Positions 11,111 through 22,771 of a DNA stretch of 64,000 bases are shown in pieces. The DNA is from Aselliscus stoliczkanus. Taxonomy: Eukaryota > Chordata > Mammalia > Chiroptera > Hipposideridae. Numbering within the stretch: the stretch's first letter is position 1; the number at the start of each line of letters is the position of its first letter. Both the position numbers and the translations under genes were made by a program. A model generated the notes under the pieces. It did no database searches. It was not told the origin of the DNA and worked only from the letters and a program-made list of their open reading frames with translations. Location of the stretch: the NCBI GenBank assembly GCA_033961575.1, contig CM066730.1:132870023-132934022 (forward strand), written 5' to 3'.

Positions 11111-12229
11111 CACTGCTACTTCATCCTGCAGTCAGCGACAGCGCATCCACCTTGAGCCAGTGGTTCTCAAACTCTGAATTAGGCTAGGGTGCCCTCTGTT
11201 CTTCCCACCTGCAGACTTCAAGGCCTCTGCTCCACCAGGTGTGGAAAATGCTACCATAAAGATTGCAATGATTGGGAGGAGTGAGAAAGGAGAACGAATG
11301 GAAAAGACCAGAAGTAGTGAGGTCGTGAGCTTCCTATCGGCAAGGATGTTTCAGCCAAACATTTTGGTCACGCCGTCAGGAAGGCTGAAGAGGCCACTAG
11401 TGCATCAAGTAGGGTTTGGACTAAATGGCCACTTCGCTTCCAATCTTGAAATTCAATGGCTTTTGACGTAGGGAAAAAAAAAAATCCTTCAACAACCTGA
11501 TTCCAACCCCAAAGTAAATAGACATTTTCTTGTTCTCCACTCAAAATGTTCACTCATGGGTTTGTTGAGGATCTACTGTGTGTGCCAGACAATATGCTAG
11601 TGGCAATTATTATGTTCCTTGAACTTGGAGTTGTAATAGTCAGACATGCAAGTATTCATATAACTCCCAATTGTGATGGTGAGATGAAGGAAACCAACAG
11701 GATGAGGAAGAATGAATCAAGGGGAGTGGACATATTCTAGGTTGGATTGATGGTTAATTTTAAAAAGTCTCTAGAAATAATTTGCGTAACACCCTCATAG
11801 GAAGAGGCATCAGAGGCACAGAGAAAGTAACCCAGAGATGGTATAGTCGTAAGCAAGGTCTCCTGGCTCCCTGACCCAGCCACTTTGCCAACTTGTGGGG
11901 CTTTGTAAATGGAACTTTTCCCCTATAGGAATATCCTCCCAGGACTAGTGTCATTTTTCTGAGTAGTATTTGGATCTCCAGACCACTTGTTGAGGCCACT
12001 TTATTCAGGGATTTCATATTTGTACACTGAATGGACTTTCTGGGGCACCTTTGAAAGGCAATAATAACCCAGAAGCATTAACCTTTGAGTTTTCATCGAA
12101 CCTCAAAAAAAAAGACCAATGTCTCCATTGGATGGAGAGGAACTGGAATACACACACTGACTTTCCCAAATTATTATGAATAAAACAACACAGCAGAATC
12201 CTTAATTAGATAACTGGTATAAAGTAGCC
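11111..12229. other. Non-coding, no gene found
   Basis: The 3' flank of the CpG island. It may include a short piece of the same ancient repeat as 5106 (near 11560-11660). No frame here resembles a known protein. Confidence 0.4.
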
Positions 12230-12670
12230 TGTTAGTTTCCTAAGGCTGCCCTAACAAATGACCACAAACTTAATTCTTAAAACAACTAAAATTTATTCTT
12301 TCACTATTTTGGAGGCCAGAAGCCCAAACCGAAGGTGTCATCAGGTCTGCATTCCTTCCCTGCACTAGGGGAGAATCCTTCCTTGCCCCACCTAGTTTTT
12401 GGTAGCTCCAGGAATTTATTGGCTTATGGTTGCATCACTCCAATCTCCACCTCCATCTTCACATGGCCTTCTCTATGTCTGCATCTTCTTCTGTCTCTTA
12501 TAAGGACATTTGTCATTGGATTTAGAGACCATCCAGATAATCCAGGAGGATCTCAACTAGAGATACTTGCTTAATTATATCTGCAAAGACCCAAATAACA
12601 TCACATTCATAGGTTCTGGGATTTAGGATGTGGACATATTTTTGTGGGGGAGCCACCATTTAATCCACCA
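12230..12670 (-). mobile_element. MLT1-like LTR (ERVL-MaLR), minus strand
   Basis: It begins 'tgttagtttcctaaggctg' and ends 'atttaatccacca', the reverse orientation of an MLT1-type LTR. Internal blocks 'tcttataaggacatttgtca', 'gataatccaggaggatctca' and 'tctgcaaagacccaaata' are characteristic of the group. A solo LTR with no internal sequence. Confidence 0.8.
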
Positions 12671-12717
12671 AAGCTAGTAAACTATTAGGGACCAAAATTA
12701 CCTACTGTGGTATCAGG

Positions 12718-12806
12718 GTGTCATTCCAGCATTGTTGTTATAAATTGCATTGATACTAATGACTAAGCGTCATTCCAGCATCATTATTATAAATTATTTC
12801 ACTGTG
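12718..12806. repeat. Local imperfect tandem duplication
   Basis: 'gtcattccagca' followed by a '...ttataaatt' block occurs twice, about 50 bp apart, with small differences. No transposon boundary is visible. Confidence 0.6.
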
Positions 12807-12830
12807 AACTACTAAAAATGAGGATCATTA

Positions 12831-12912
12831 GGGCCGGCCGAGTGGCGCGGTGGTTGGGCGCTGGCTTGGGAAGCCAGCGGCCCGGGTTCGGGTCCCACAT
12901 GTGAGGGCCGAG
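12831..12912 (+). mobile_element. tRNA-Ser/Leu-like SINE, tail missing
   Basis: A well-preserved head ('gggccggccgagtggcgcgg' and B box 'gggttcgggtccc'). It stops after 'gtgagggccgag' without the usual 'agtgacactgccctc' tail, poly-A or an obvious TSD, so its 3' end was lost. Confidence 0.85.
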
Positions 12913-14195
12913 GAATAAGTGCCATAAGGAAAAGAATAACAGAGGCCCAAGCCTTCAATTCATATTTGAGTCACAGGCAGTATTTAAAGGCCAAGCATGG
13001 CTCCTCAAAGCTACCATTGTTAATTTAATACAGTGATACATCCCACATTCAGGTGTATGGATTTCTGATAATATGATCCAATATTGAATGTCTCCTAGGC
13101 AACAGGCTCTGAGTCAGGAACTCCTATGGAGGTTACATTCTAAACTAAGGGACACCTTTGAATTTCATTCCCTCTGGCACAAGGCCTGCTGCATATCTGA
13201 AGTCCAATGAAGAGTTGTTGACTGAATAGATGAGTAAAAATAAATCATTACCAATTAGGCAATTATTACCACATTGAAAAACTGCTCTATGATAAAAAGA
13301 TAGGATTTACTAGAGCAAAACAGATAAACACCCTAACTCATTCTTAAGTGTGGAAAAAACAATTACTAAAAGAAAACCTTTGATTTAAAAAAGAAAATAG
13401 TGAGATCACCTACCTTCTCTTTTTTAAAAAAAATCAATAATATGCCTATTTACACAGATACAGATCCTGCTGAGAGCAATCAATCATGACTGACGTTACA
13501 GTTACATAAAATGAATAAAACATTTTGTCCAAGTATTTTGGTTGTAGTTTCAAAACACATAAACCTTATTCAACAATAAATTTCATAATATTGATACAGC
13601 ACTCCTTGAAACTCTTTACAAAAAAAACAATGATTTTAATGACTCTCTCCTGGTTCACCTCTTCTCTCTTTGACTTTCCTTCTCATTTTTCCACTCATAC
13701 AATTTTAAACAATAGACCAATATGCTAATATTGCTAAACCAAGTCTTACTTATTAACTTACTTAGGTCACAATGGCCACTAAGTTGGAATATGATGACTA
13801 TCCAGGTGTGAATAACCTGTATACCCCGGGAAGATAGAGAAAGGGTGAAGAGTAGATCTCACCCTAACTAAATAACTTAGCAGGGGAAAAGTGGTACCCT
13901 AAAGTAAAATTATACCAGTAGAAACACTGCAAGCTTGGAATTAAATGGATAGAGTACAAAATGGATGAAAACCATTGGCCCTCCAAAATTCTACTACAGA
14001 AAACAAGCTGATAAAAATACATAATAGCAAGCACAACTCACACTACAAAACAGACAAAAACTCTGGGACACACTATAGACCTGATGAATAAAAGCCTCTG
14101 GCAGTGAGGAAACAGAAATCTGTATTTTAATAGGCATTCCAAATGAAATTGGAGGAAATTCATTTTGGAGGAAGACAAAATAATAGTAGTATATT
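12913..14195. other. Non-coding, no gene found
   Basis: AT-rich DNA with frequent stops in all frames and no repeat I can name. Confidence 0.4.
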
Positions 14196-14290
14196 GGGCC
14201 AGCCGAGTGGCGCGGTGGTTAAGCGCTGGCTTGGGAAGCCAGCGGCCCCGGTTTGGGTCCCACATATGAGGGCCAGTGACACTGCCCTCA
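14196..14290 (+). mobile_element. tRNA-Ser/Leu-like short SINE
   Basis: A near-complete copy from 'gggccagccgagtggcgcgg' to 'gtgacactgccctc', with a poly-A tail that grades into AAT and AGT triplets. The left flank 'taatagtagta' recurs inside the tail, suggesting the TSD was absorbed into the microsatellite. Confidence 0.92.
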
Positions 14291-14331
14291 AAAAAAAAAA
14301 TAATAATAATAATAATAATAGTAGTAGTAGT
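14291..14331 (+). repeat. (AAT)n(AGT)n microsatellite in a SINE tail
   Basis: Poly-A followed by about seven TAA units and four AGT units. It probably arose from the SINE tail and its target site. Confidence 0.9.
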
Positions 14332-16469
14332 GTATTTCAAACACTGGAATCATGAAGAAGTGGTAGATTTTTCTGGATAGCTCCTATAAACTAAACTAAA
14401 ATCAGCAAGCAGAAAGCATAGGTTTAAACCAAATCAAAAGAATAACTTTCTAACTCTCACAGCCATTAGAAGTGGAATGGGCTACCTGGTGAGACAATGA
14501 GTTCTTCATCACTACATATTTTTAAATAGAGACCAAAGGACTATTCTTCGGGGATATTGTAAGATGACACTGGGTGGAAAAGAGGTTAGGCTAGAATGAT
14601 GGTAATTAAGGCTCCCACCACATCAAAACATCTATGATTTGGAGCTGCGACTTTGGAGTGTTTATATGATGAAGTTCTGGGATGTACATGACAAGTTATA
14701 TACTAAAAATGTTACCTACTAGTCACAGTGGAGTTGATTTACGATTCATAAAACATGAACAATTTCATCCCTCCAAAGGTTATGATTGCTTTACTTACTT
14801 TGCCTGCCTCTGTTCTCCATTGTAATTAATAAGTAAATAAAATGTGTGTGTAGATCTGTGTGTGTGTGTGTGTTACACACACACATCTTATTTTCAAGAC
14901 AGTTGGGGTGAATCAGTACATCTGAAACAGGAAAATTAACTGATGAGGTCATTTATTTAAACATACATACACAGGCTTTGATTTTTAACCTGTTCAATCA
15001 AGCAGCCAAAGAACCACTAAGTAATTTGACAGTATATAGTGCATGTGCTCTGCTGTGACTTCCAGATTGATTATGTGTTAATTAAGTCTGGGGCACCAAC
15101 TATGGGAGAATGCCCAAATGTTAAAATTTCATGAAAGCAATTTGAGACTATTTCTTTACCATGATCCTAAAAAGCACCACTGAGGTTGGTCTTTATTTTG
15201 TGACTTCTGTGTGGCTACAATTGCTCTAATTTATTCTTTCTTTTGGAAGGGAAAAGAGTGATAGAGTACCCAAAACGGAATCTCAGAATGTGTGATGAGG
15301 CTTTGTGAAATTGATACAAAGGCATTTGGATCTAAAATAAGACCTGTATCTGCAAACTTAAAAGATGCTATGGTAAAAAATAATTCATTAATACATTTAG
15401 TTACCATAAATATTGAAGTATCTTCTTAGATTTGAGTAAATGCCTTCTTATTTTTCATTGTACAGAACTGTATTAGTTGTATAAAGAGTATTGTGTTTAA
15501 TTACATAATGAATTCTGAAACCAAAGTAAACATTAGAAGGGAAAACCTTTTACATTAGGGTGTTTAAACTTTGGAGTTACTTACCATGCCATTTCCAAAT
15601 AATTAGAGGACCAACTTATTTGAGTAAATGGTAGCCAATACCACTGTCTACACCAGAAATATATTTATAAATGGAAATTTTAGAGAAGATAGTGTAAAAG
15701 ATTTAATGAAAGCCTAAAATCATACTTTGGTTTCTCTTCAGATTGTATAATGAAAGCCTAAAATCAATTTTCTACATTAAACACAATAATACCCTTAAAA
15801 CACATTTCATTTTTTCAAAACGTTTTTAGTAATTCAAAGTTAATGAAGTAGTTAAAAAGCAGTGAAAGAAAAACACTTAGAAAATTTGGAAAAGAAATTA
15901 AAGAACAAATGTAGAAAACCTGAGTTTCCAAATATTTAAAAGCAAGTTAATTACTATCAGCGAGGATGTTTGGCTACCTTAAGTGCTAATAGTTATTCCC
16001 TAAGTGCTAAGAATTTTATTCAAAATTCTTCGTACTAAAATGCTATTTCCAAGCCCAGAATTTAATCCAAATTATCCAAGATACATAGTTCCTGTAATAC
16101 TCATTATATAATATTTTACTCATATAGTTGCCCCATAAATCCTTTTTGACTGAATGAAGCATTTTATGAAACACAAAAGAGACAGCTATATATATAACAA
16201 ACGAATACTTCATTGTCAAGTTATAAATAATTTTTAAAAGACCAATGACAAGGAAGTTTAGACATTAAAATATTTCATGAAATTCTTATGTTCTTATAAG
16301 AAGGTCTAAAAAAGTATTCTTGGAGTACAGAAAGAGACAATGAAAATATATCTACCATTTCTATTTAAAAAGTATATTTAGAAAACAGTCATATGAACAC
16401 CTACCTACACATAAATGGGTGTATCATTCCTTTTAGGAATTTTAGGTCCCATATAATATTGTTAAGGAG
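14332..16469. other. Non-coding, no gene found
   Basis: No gene. The stretch about 14980-15240 has balanced, non-repetitive composition and is a weak candidate for conserved non-coding DNA. Confidence 0.4.
14847..14890. repeat. TG/CA inverted microsatellite (hairpin-capable)
   Basis: A TG run (about 14852-14873) is followed directly by ACACACACACA, and both are bracketed by 'agat' and 'atct'. The two arms are complementary, so either strand can form a long hairpin. Confidence 0.75.
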
Positions 16470-16800
16470 CAGCCCTGATCATTTTATGCTGTTACTCAAA
16501 AGTATCTGTATTTCTCCACTGCCTACAAAATAAAATTTAAATCAGTCTGACATTCAAATTCATTCTCAGTGTATTATCTGAGACTACTTTACCTGTGTTT
16601 TCTTCCACTGCAAAGGGCAACTTATAGCTACTTAAATGCACCTTTGCTTTTTTTTTTTGTTTTCTTTTTTGCTTGTTGCTTTTGTTCAGCATGCTATTCA
16701 ATCCTCATTGTTCTTTCTCAATTTCATAACATCCCTCCTTCAACCATTACCCATCACAGTCATCTGATAGTCGAAATCCAAGCCAAAATGCCAAGATACA
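16470..16800 (+). repeat. L2 LINE 3'-region fossil
   Basis: The order 'ttactcaaaagtatctgtat', 'ccactgcctacaaaataaa' and 'tcagtctgacattcaaattc' follows the L2 3' region on the plus strand, at heavy divergence. A T-rich run at 16648-16670 interrupts it. Confidence 0.65.
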
Positions 16801-17170
16801 ACTAAATTGACCCATCTTTGTAATCTGCCAAATTGGAGCTATGCTATCTATAGGCTATGATCACTGGAAATTTATTTTGTAACCATTTTATCATAAAACA
16901 ATTTCTGATTCATCTAATGGTTAGTTGTGTATATATCTATATAAATATCCTGGGGACAAAACTTGTGTCTTATCAACTTTTTTTTTAATCCCCTAAAGTG
17001 TTTTATCACAGTATCTTAGATGTAGACATTGCTCAGTTAATACGCATTGGACTGAAGTATAAAAGACAAATCTTGTAGTTTTCCATTTGTATACTTAAAA
17101 AGAACAAAAACAAAATTGCTCTATTTTATGAATCTAATTACAGTGATTACTTACCTGTCATACTGTTTAA
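16801..17170. other. Non-coding, no gene found
   Basis: AT-rich DNA between an L2 fossil and a small L1 tail. No gene. Confidence 0.4.
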
Positions 17171-17184
17171 AATTCACATAGCAA

Positions 17185-17395
17185 TATATAAATAGTCACG
17201 GGATGTGGATTATACGGTGGAAGGGAGTCAAAGGAATTGTAATAGATAGTATAATATGCGGGGGGGGGAGAAATGGGGATGAGAATTGGGGAGGGGGGTT
17301 GTCACTTTGAGGGGTAAAAAGTATAACTATTGCACTTTTTTGTACACCTGAAGCTAATTAAAAATATATATAAATAAAAAAAAAAATAAATAAAT
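17185..17395 (+). mobile_element. Short L1 3' UTR insertion with perfect TSD
   Basis: Only the last ~160 bp of an L1 3' UTR plus an A/T-rich tail. It is bounded by perfect 14-bp TSDs aattcacatagcaa (17171-17184 and 17396-17409). It contains a G-run tract (17259-17298). Severe 5' truncation and an exact TSD mark a recent L1-machinery insertion. Confidence 0.93.
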
Positions 17396-17485
17396 AATTC
17401 ACATAGCAAAGAGATATTTTTATTCTCAATTTCCACAGCATATATATTATAGGAATTCTATATGTAACATAATCTCAATGGCTTT

Positions 17486-17486
<1 letters not shown>

Positions 17487-17537
<51 letters not shown>
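17487..17537. repeat. (AT)n microsatellite
   Basis: About 25 uninterrupted AT units followed by shorter TATA-rich tracts to 17559. Confidence 0.97.
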
Positions 17538-17541
<4 letters not shown>

Positions 17542-17559
17542 ATCTATATCTATATATAT

Positions 17560-19609
17560 GAAACAATGAAAAGAAATACACCAAAATGTTAACAGTGGCT
17601 ATCTTTGATTTGGGGAATTGTTTAGTCATTCATTTTTACCTTTCCAAGTTATCTACAATGATCATGTTACTGTTGTAGTCAGAAAATAAAAAGAGTTAGT
17701 TGAAAATATCTGCATTCTTTGGAAACAATTCCTGGGAACTAGAGCCATTCTGACGCTCCTTAAGGCCTGGGGCAGCCCAGTTACTATTGAGCTCGGCTCA
17801 CTTGCCACTTGCAACCTGCTCCATAGCAACTCACTTATTTAAACTCCTAATCTGCTGGACCATCTTTTCTTGCTCTTTCGAATGCTCCTGGCATGAATGT
17901 GGGAGACACATATTATTCTGCCTGCCTGAAAATCTATACAGCTATTTAAACTGAGATCATAAAGCTGTCTGGAGTTGAAAGGCAAGCCAATTGAATTGTT
18001 TGTTTACAGAAAAGGCTGCTATGAATAAACAGTTAGTTAGAATCATTTCTGAATTGTGCAGCTAAGTGAAGTTTTCATAGAAATGCATTTCAGATTTAAG
18101 TCCCAATGGATCTTAAAGGAAAGTGGCCAATATTTCTGATAATCCTGATGATTGGTACACATATGCTATAAACCAATTTTCACATAGCACAAAGCACTTT
18201 GTTCTCTGCAGGAGTATAATGGGATTTGAGAGCAAAAAGCAGCAGGCCAAGTTTCACAGCTAATATCCTGCAAAATTTACAAATTAACAATGTAAAAGCT
18301 AAGTGCTATTTGTGGTGTGTGTGTGTGTGTGTGTGTGTTTTCTTTTCAGAGCCTGAGATCTAGTTCTAAACTAATGTGCCATATAAGACATAGTCAGTAT
18401 CCTGTTAATTATGTTAATTACTTGCCTTGATCATAGCAATGCGATATTAAGGACACATTTATGAGCAGTGGTCCTACTTGATTCAAACATATTGTGAAGG
18501 ACACTACTATTTCCTCAGGCAGTTCCCCTTCTCTTCTTCCTTTGTCAAAGTATTTCCTTTTGGCAGAGATACTGCTACTTTTCAAGCACATGAGTCTAGT
18601 GCGGGCAGCCAGTTACAGCATCCCGGCTTCAGAGGCCACATAGCATGTGGTCCAAGCTGGATCTATTCTCATATCTCATACTTCTGGTTCTGTAATTGGT
18701 CCATGGGATGGTAACATGACTAAAAGGCCAGTCAAGATTTGTTTCTGAGGTTTTTCAAACAGAGATTGGGGTGGAGGGACCAAAGGGTGTGAGTAAAAGG
18801 AGTAAAGAGTTTTTTGCCCTCAGATGGTGCATATATGTGGTTGCGAGCCGCAGCTGCCAGCAGTCAGGTTCTCTGTCATGTGGACGAACATAGTCGTAGT
18901 AGAAAACAGAATTTGAACTTCAGGCCATAAAAGCAGGTGTTCAGAAAACACAACAATGTTTTCATGCAACTGAATTTAGTTTCTTCAGTGAGAACCTGTT
19001 TTATCAATGGATAGAAACTAAACCTCAAGGAATTCAGGTTTGTGTTTCTTTCCTTAAGTTTACTTCTCACTTCTATGCAGGGGACAGTGGAATGTGAAGG
19101 TAGGCAGAGCCCAGGATAAGCAAAGTTTCTGACTCTTGGTCACCTGTTGAATTTGTCACCTGACTCCTCATCCTATCTGTTTTTCAGGTGTTGATCTACA
19201 TAGGTCCATGCCAAAGGTCACTTCAAGATCAATTAATCCCCTTGCTTGTCCTGATTCTTTTCTGAAATCCACCAAGAATATTCTCCAAATACCATTCTGA
19301 GCTACAGGAAGCTTGGTAAGGCTTTCCAAGGCCCAGAACCATATTTATGCTACTCTCAGGGATGATAGTACTGCTCCTACATCAAATGTGACTGCCTTCT
19401 TCACACAGCTATTCCTACGTACTGCCCCATGCTACCCCAAATGGCCGAGAACACTAGGGTCTTCCCCCCACCCCTAGCTCTAGGGTAAGGGGCAATGGCT
19501 CTTTCTACTCTGTGGTTCTCTCCGCTCTTGGATTCCTCCCAAACTCCTCAGGAGTGTCTGCTGCTGATCCCCTATAACGTTCAGTCCTCGGATATAAACT
19601 TCATAGTTT
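17560..19609. other. Non-coding, mostly unassigned
   Basis: No supported gene. The block about 17700-18290 is complex and repeat-free and is my best candidate in the window for conserved non-coding DNA. Open frames near 18478 and 18876 have no recognisable homology. Confidence 0.4.
18313..18338 (+). repeat. (TG)n microsatellite
   Basis: About thirteen TG units with clean boundaries. Confidence 0.95.
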
Positions 19610-20391
19610 ACTTCAAATATTTTGTTTCAATTATAAATTAGTTGTACAGTAGTCCCTTCCTTACCTGTGGGGATACCTTCTAAGACACCCCCCCCAGTGG
19701 ATGACTGAAGCCATGGATAGTATTAAACCTTATATATACTGTGTGGTTTTCTACATATGTATACCTATAATACAGTTTAATTTATAAATTAGGCATAGTA
19801 AGAGAGTAACAACAACCAATAATAAAATGAAACAATTATAACAATATATTGTAATTAAAGTTATGTGAATGTGGTCTCTCTCTCAAAACATCTTATTGTA
19901 CTCTACTCACTCTTATTGTGATGATGTGAGATGATACATGCCTACATGATAAGATGAAGTGAGATGAATGACCTTGGCCTTGTGATGTATAGCATTAGGC
20001 TAGTGTAAAGGTTACTTGAACACATGCACTGTGATATCACGACAGTCCATTTGATAACCATGACTGCTTTTAAGTGAGGAATGGTCAGGTAGCAGATACA
20101 GCATGGAGATGCTGGGCAAAAAACTGACTCATGTCCAGGCAGGACAAAGCACAGTGATGCAAGATTTCATTATGCTACTAAGAACCATTAGCATTAAAAG
20201 TTATAAATTGTTTATTTCTGGAATTTTCCATTTAACATTTTTAGACCACCATTGACCATGGGTAACCAAAATGGCAGAAAGCAAAATAGCAGATAAGAGG
20301 GGACTACTGTACTTGATATTATGAAACACATTCAATTTAAAATATCAATAAACACAAATGTTCACTGTTTGTTGCTTAGTGATGGAGTTGT
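19610..20391 (+). repeat. Duplicated segment, copy A (interrupted by Tigger)
   Basis: Removing 19647-20309 plus one TA leaves about 120 bp aligning with 21571-21690. Shared blocks include 'tttcaattata(a/g)attag', 'aaacacattcaattt' and 'gttgcttagt(g/a)atg'. It is either a local duplication or two copies of an unidentified repeat. Confidence 0.75.
19647..20309. mobile_element. Tigger2/MER2-like non-autonomous DNA transposon
   Basis: The ends are inverted repeats (cagtagtccc... and ...gggactactg) with TA dinucleotides outside at 19645-19646 and 20310-20311, the TA TSD of Tc1/mariner-Tigger elements. Subterminal 'ggaattttccatttaacatt' and 'gaccatgggtaacc' fit Tigger2/MER2-type internal-deletion copies. 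At 663 bp it carries no transposase frame, so it would have been mobilised in trans. I could not fix an absolute orientation. Confidence 0.85.
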
Positions 20392-21570
20392 CTACCAGGA
20401 CCTCTTTTTCAATGGTACACCAACTTAGCTCTCTTTGTTTCACTCTGGGCTTTCTTATTTTCCCCCTAACTTGGGATGGCTCTGAACTCACTTCTGTTTT
20501 TTCTGAGATTTAAATTCACTTCTGTGTTTTTGAGATTTAAAACACAGTCAGCTACAACATCTTCTTCTCTGGCAATGGACACGAAAATGCTCAGGAATGG
20601 AAGCAGATTATGGGATAAATAAATGAAAGTACTGGGGGAAAACATAGCAGGTAAATAGTAAAACATTTCTCCACAGAGTGAGTTCTTATTGTGCCTAACT
20701 CTTGGTCCTAGGCTCTGAGTCCCTCCTAAAGTGCCTGCTCCTGCCTTCCTAAAACTTAGTTGATCAACAACTCTTCTTTTAATTCTTTAAGCTACCTCAG
20801 AATATTTCCTCAGTTTCCTCTTTTTATTTAAACTAATTCAAGCTACATATAGCTAACCCAACATAATAGCTTAGCCAAAGAGGAAAGTTTTTACTTCATG
20901 GAGTCAGGAAGATTTAAACAACCAAATAACAGAAAGAACAGACATGAGGCTGGTCATAAAGTACCTAAAACATAACAACCTTCTGAATCTCTTTTTCCTG
21001 CTCTCGATATGAGTAGGTTTCATTTCCTCTTACTAGCTTTCTCCACATGACTGGAAACATGGCTACTGACCATTTCCAGGTTTTCCATCAATTGGCTTCT
21101 ACCACCAGATAAAGGAGGAAATAAATCAGTGTTTAAAGTGTCTATTAATTTATTTCAATAGTAGAACTATAAAGAGGAAAAACATTCCTGAGTTCACTAA
21201 TTCTTCTTCCATGCTATATGGACAATAGCCTGTGTTTGGATTATTGCTACATAAAAAAATTCTTGTCTACTCGGGAACTAAACTGTTTGATCCTTCTAAA
21301 GTTCCCTTTTGAAAGTGTATTAGGGAAAGAACAAATTTTCTTAAGCTAAATACAGAGCAGGGAAGTCATGGAATAAAAGCAAGAAAAAATGTCTTAAATA
21401 GATGAAAACTAAAAAATAATCATGTGTTAATACCTTTGCAGTCAAAATTAAATGTGATATGATACAACAAAAAAGGATGTTACATTTCCAACAAAGAAGA
21501 ATTTTGAAGTAAAGGAGACTCAGCATGATAAATATAGACCCTATGTTCTCTACTCTGCCATGCATAGGCC
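20392..21570. other. Non-coding, no gene found
   Basis: A small tandem duplicate lies at about 20489-20542 (cacttctgt...gagatttaaa twice). Otherwise unassigned. Confidence 0.4.
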
Positions 21571-21690
21571 ACTTCAAATTTTTTATTTCAATTATAGATT
21601 AGCTGTACTTACCATTATTAAACACATTCAATTTCAAACATCAATAAACATAAATGCTTAATGTGTGTTGCTTAGTAATGAAGTCATCTG
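21571..21690 (+). repeat. Duplicated segment, copy B (empty site)
   Basis: Aligns with both flanks of the Tigger element joined across one TA ('agctgtactta'), so it preserves the unoccupied target site. Confidence 0.75.
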
Positions 21691-22029
21691 TAAATAAGCT
21701 TCTACAATAATTTAAAGTACAAAATACTTGGAATAGTGAAAATATTAACATTTCTGGACCTGTGAACATGGAAGTTCCAAGTCACCAAACAGCCACACTT
21801 CTTTCAACTTCTCACAAAAACTTCTGGATGTACTCCTCCCAGCAATTCCACTCCTGGGTATTTATCCAAAAAAATCCAAAACATTTATTCAAAAAAATAT
21901 ATGCACCCCTGTGTTTACTGTAGCACTATTCACAATAGCCAAGATATGGAAACAACTGAAATGCCCATCAATAGATTATTGGGTAAAGAAATTGTGGTAC
22001 ATTTATGCAATGGAGTATTAAATGGAGTA

Positions 22030-22060
22030 TTAAATGACAGAGTATTACTCTGTCATTTAA
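22030..22060. repeat. 31-bp perfect palindrome inside L1 ORF2
   Basis: Two exact 15-bp arms (ttaaatgacagagta and its complement) flank one central T. Just upstream 'aatggagtattaaatgg' is partly duplicated. L1 has no such palindrome here, so this is a secondary rearrangement. Confidence 0.9.
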
Positions 22061-22599
22061 AAAGAATGATATCTTACCAACTGCAACAACATGGATCGAC
22101 TAGAGGATATTATGCAAAGCGAAATAAGTCAGATGGAGAAAGACAAATACCACATGATCTCACTTACATGTGGAATCTAAAGAAAAGAATAAACGAGCAA
22201 ACAAAACAGAAATAGACTCAGAGATACAGAGAAAAAACTTATGGTTGTTAGATGGGAGTAGGGATTGAGGGATGGGGAAGAAGGTGAAGGAATTAGGAAG
22301 TACAAATTGGTAGTCACAACACAGTCACGGGATGTGAAATACAGTGTGGGGAGTACAATCAATAATGTTGTAAAAACTATGTAGGGTGTCAGACGGGTAC
22401 TGAACTTACCAGGAGTATGACTTCATAGATTATATAAATGCCTAACCACTACACTGTACACCTGAAACTAATATAATATTGAATGTCAACTATAATTATA
22501 TATATATCCAAAAAAAGTATACACATTTTAAGAAAGGAAAAAACTGTATTAAAATTGTAATACTCAATATATACTGATAGCAAAAGATGAATACAAGTC

Positions 22600-22731
22600 A
22601 TGTTTGACTTCTGCAATTACAAGAGGTACTCAAAGTGGTTACCATCAGCATCCAGACACTTCTGATTACAGTGAATCACTGCTTGAGCAACGTTGACCAA
22701 AGTGTCCACTTGTACATTTTTTGGGAACCCC

Positions 22732-22733
<2 letters not shown>
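22600..22733 (-). pseudogene. Possible mariner/Tc-like transposase C-terminus
   Basis: On the minus strand a short frame reads ...QKCLDADGNHFEYLL and stops near 22617, resembling the C-terminal 'C...A.G.HFE' ending of mariner/Tc1-type transposases. Only about 40 residues resemble the family, no catalytic residue is present, and no terminal inverted repeat is visible. It lies inside the composite L1 insertion, between its two 3' ends. The identification is tentative; it could be another unrecognised repeat. Confidence 0.4.

Positions 22734-22769
<36 letters not shown>
22734..22769 (+). repeat. (TG)n microsatellite
   Basis: About eighteen uninterrupted TG units at the boundary with the second L1 3' end. 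Confidence 0.97.
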
Positions 22770-22771
<2 letters not shown>

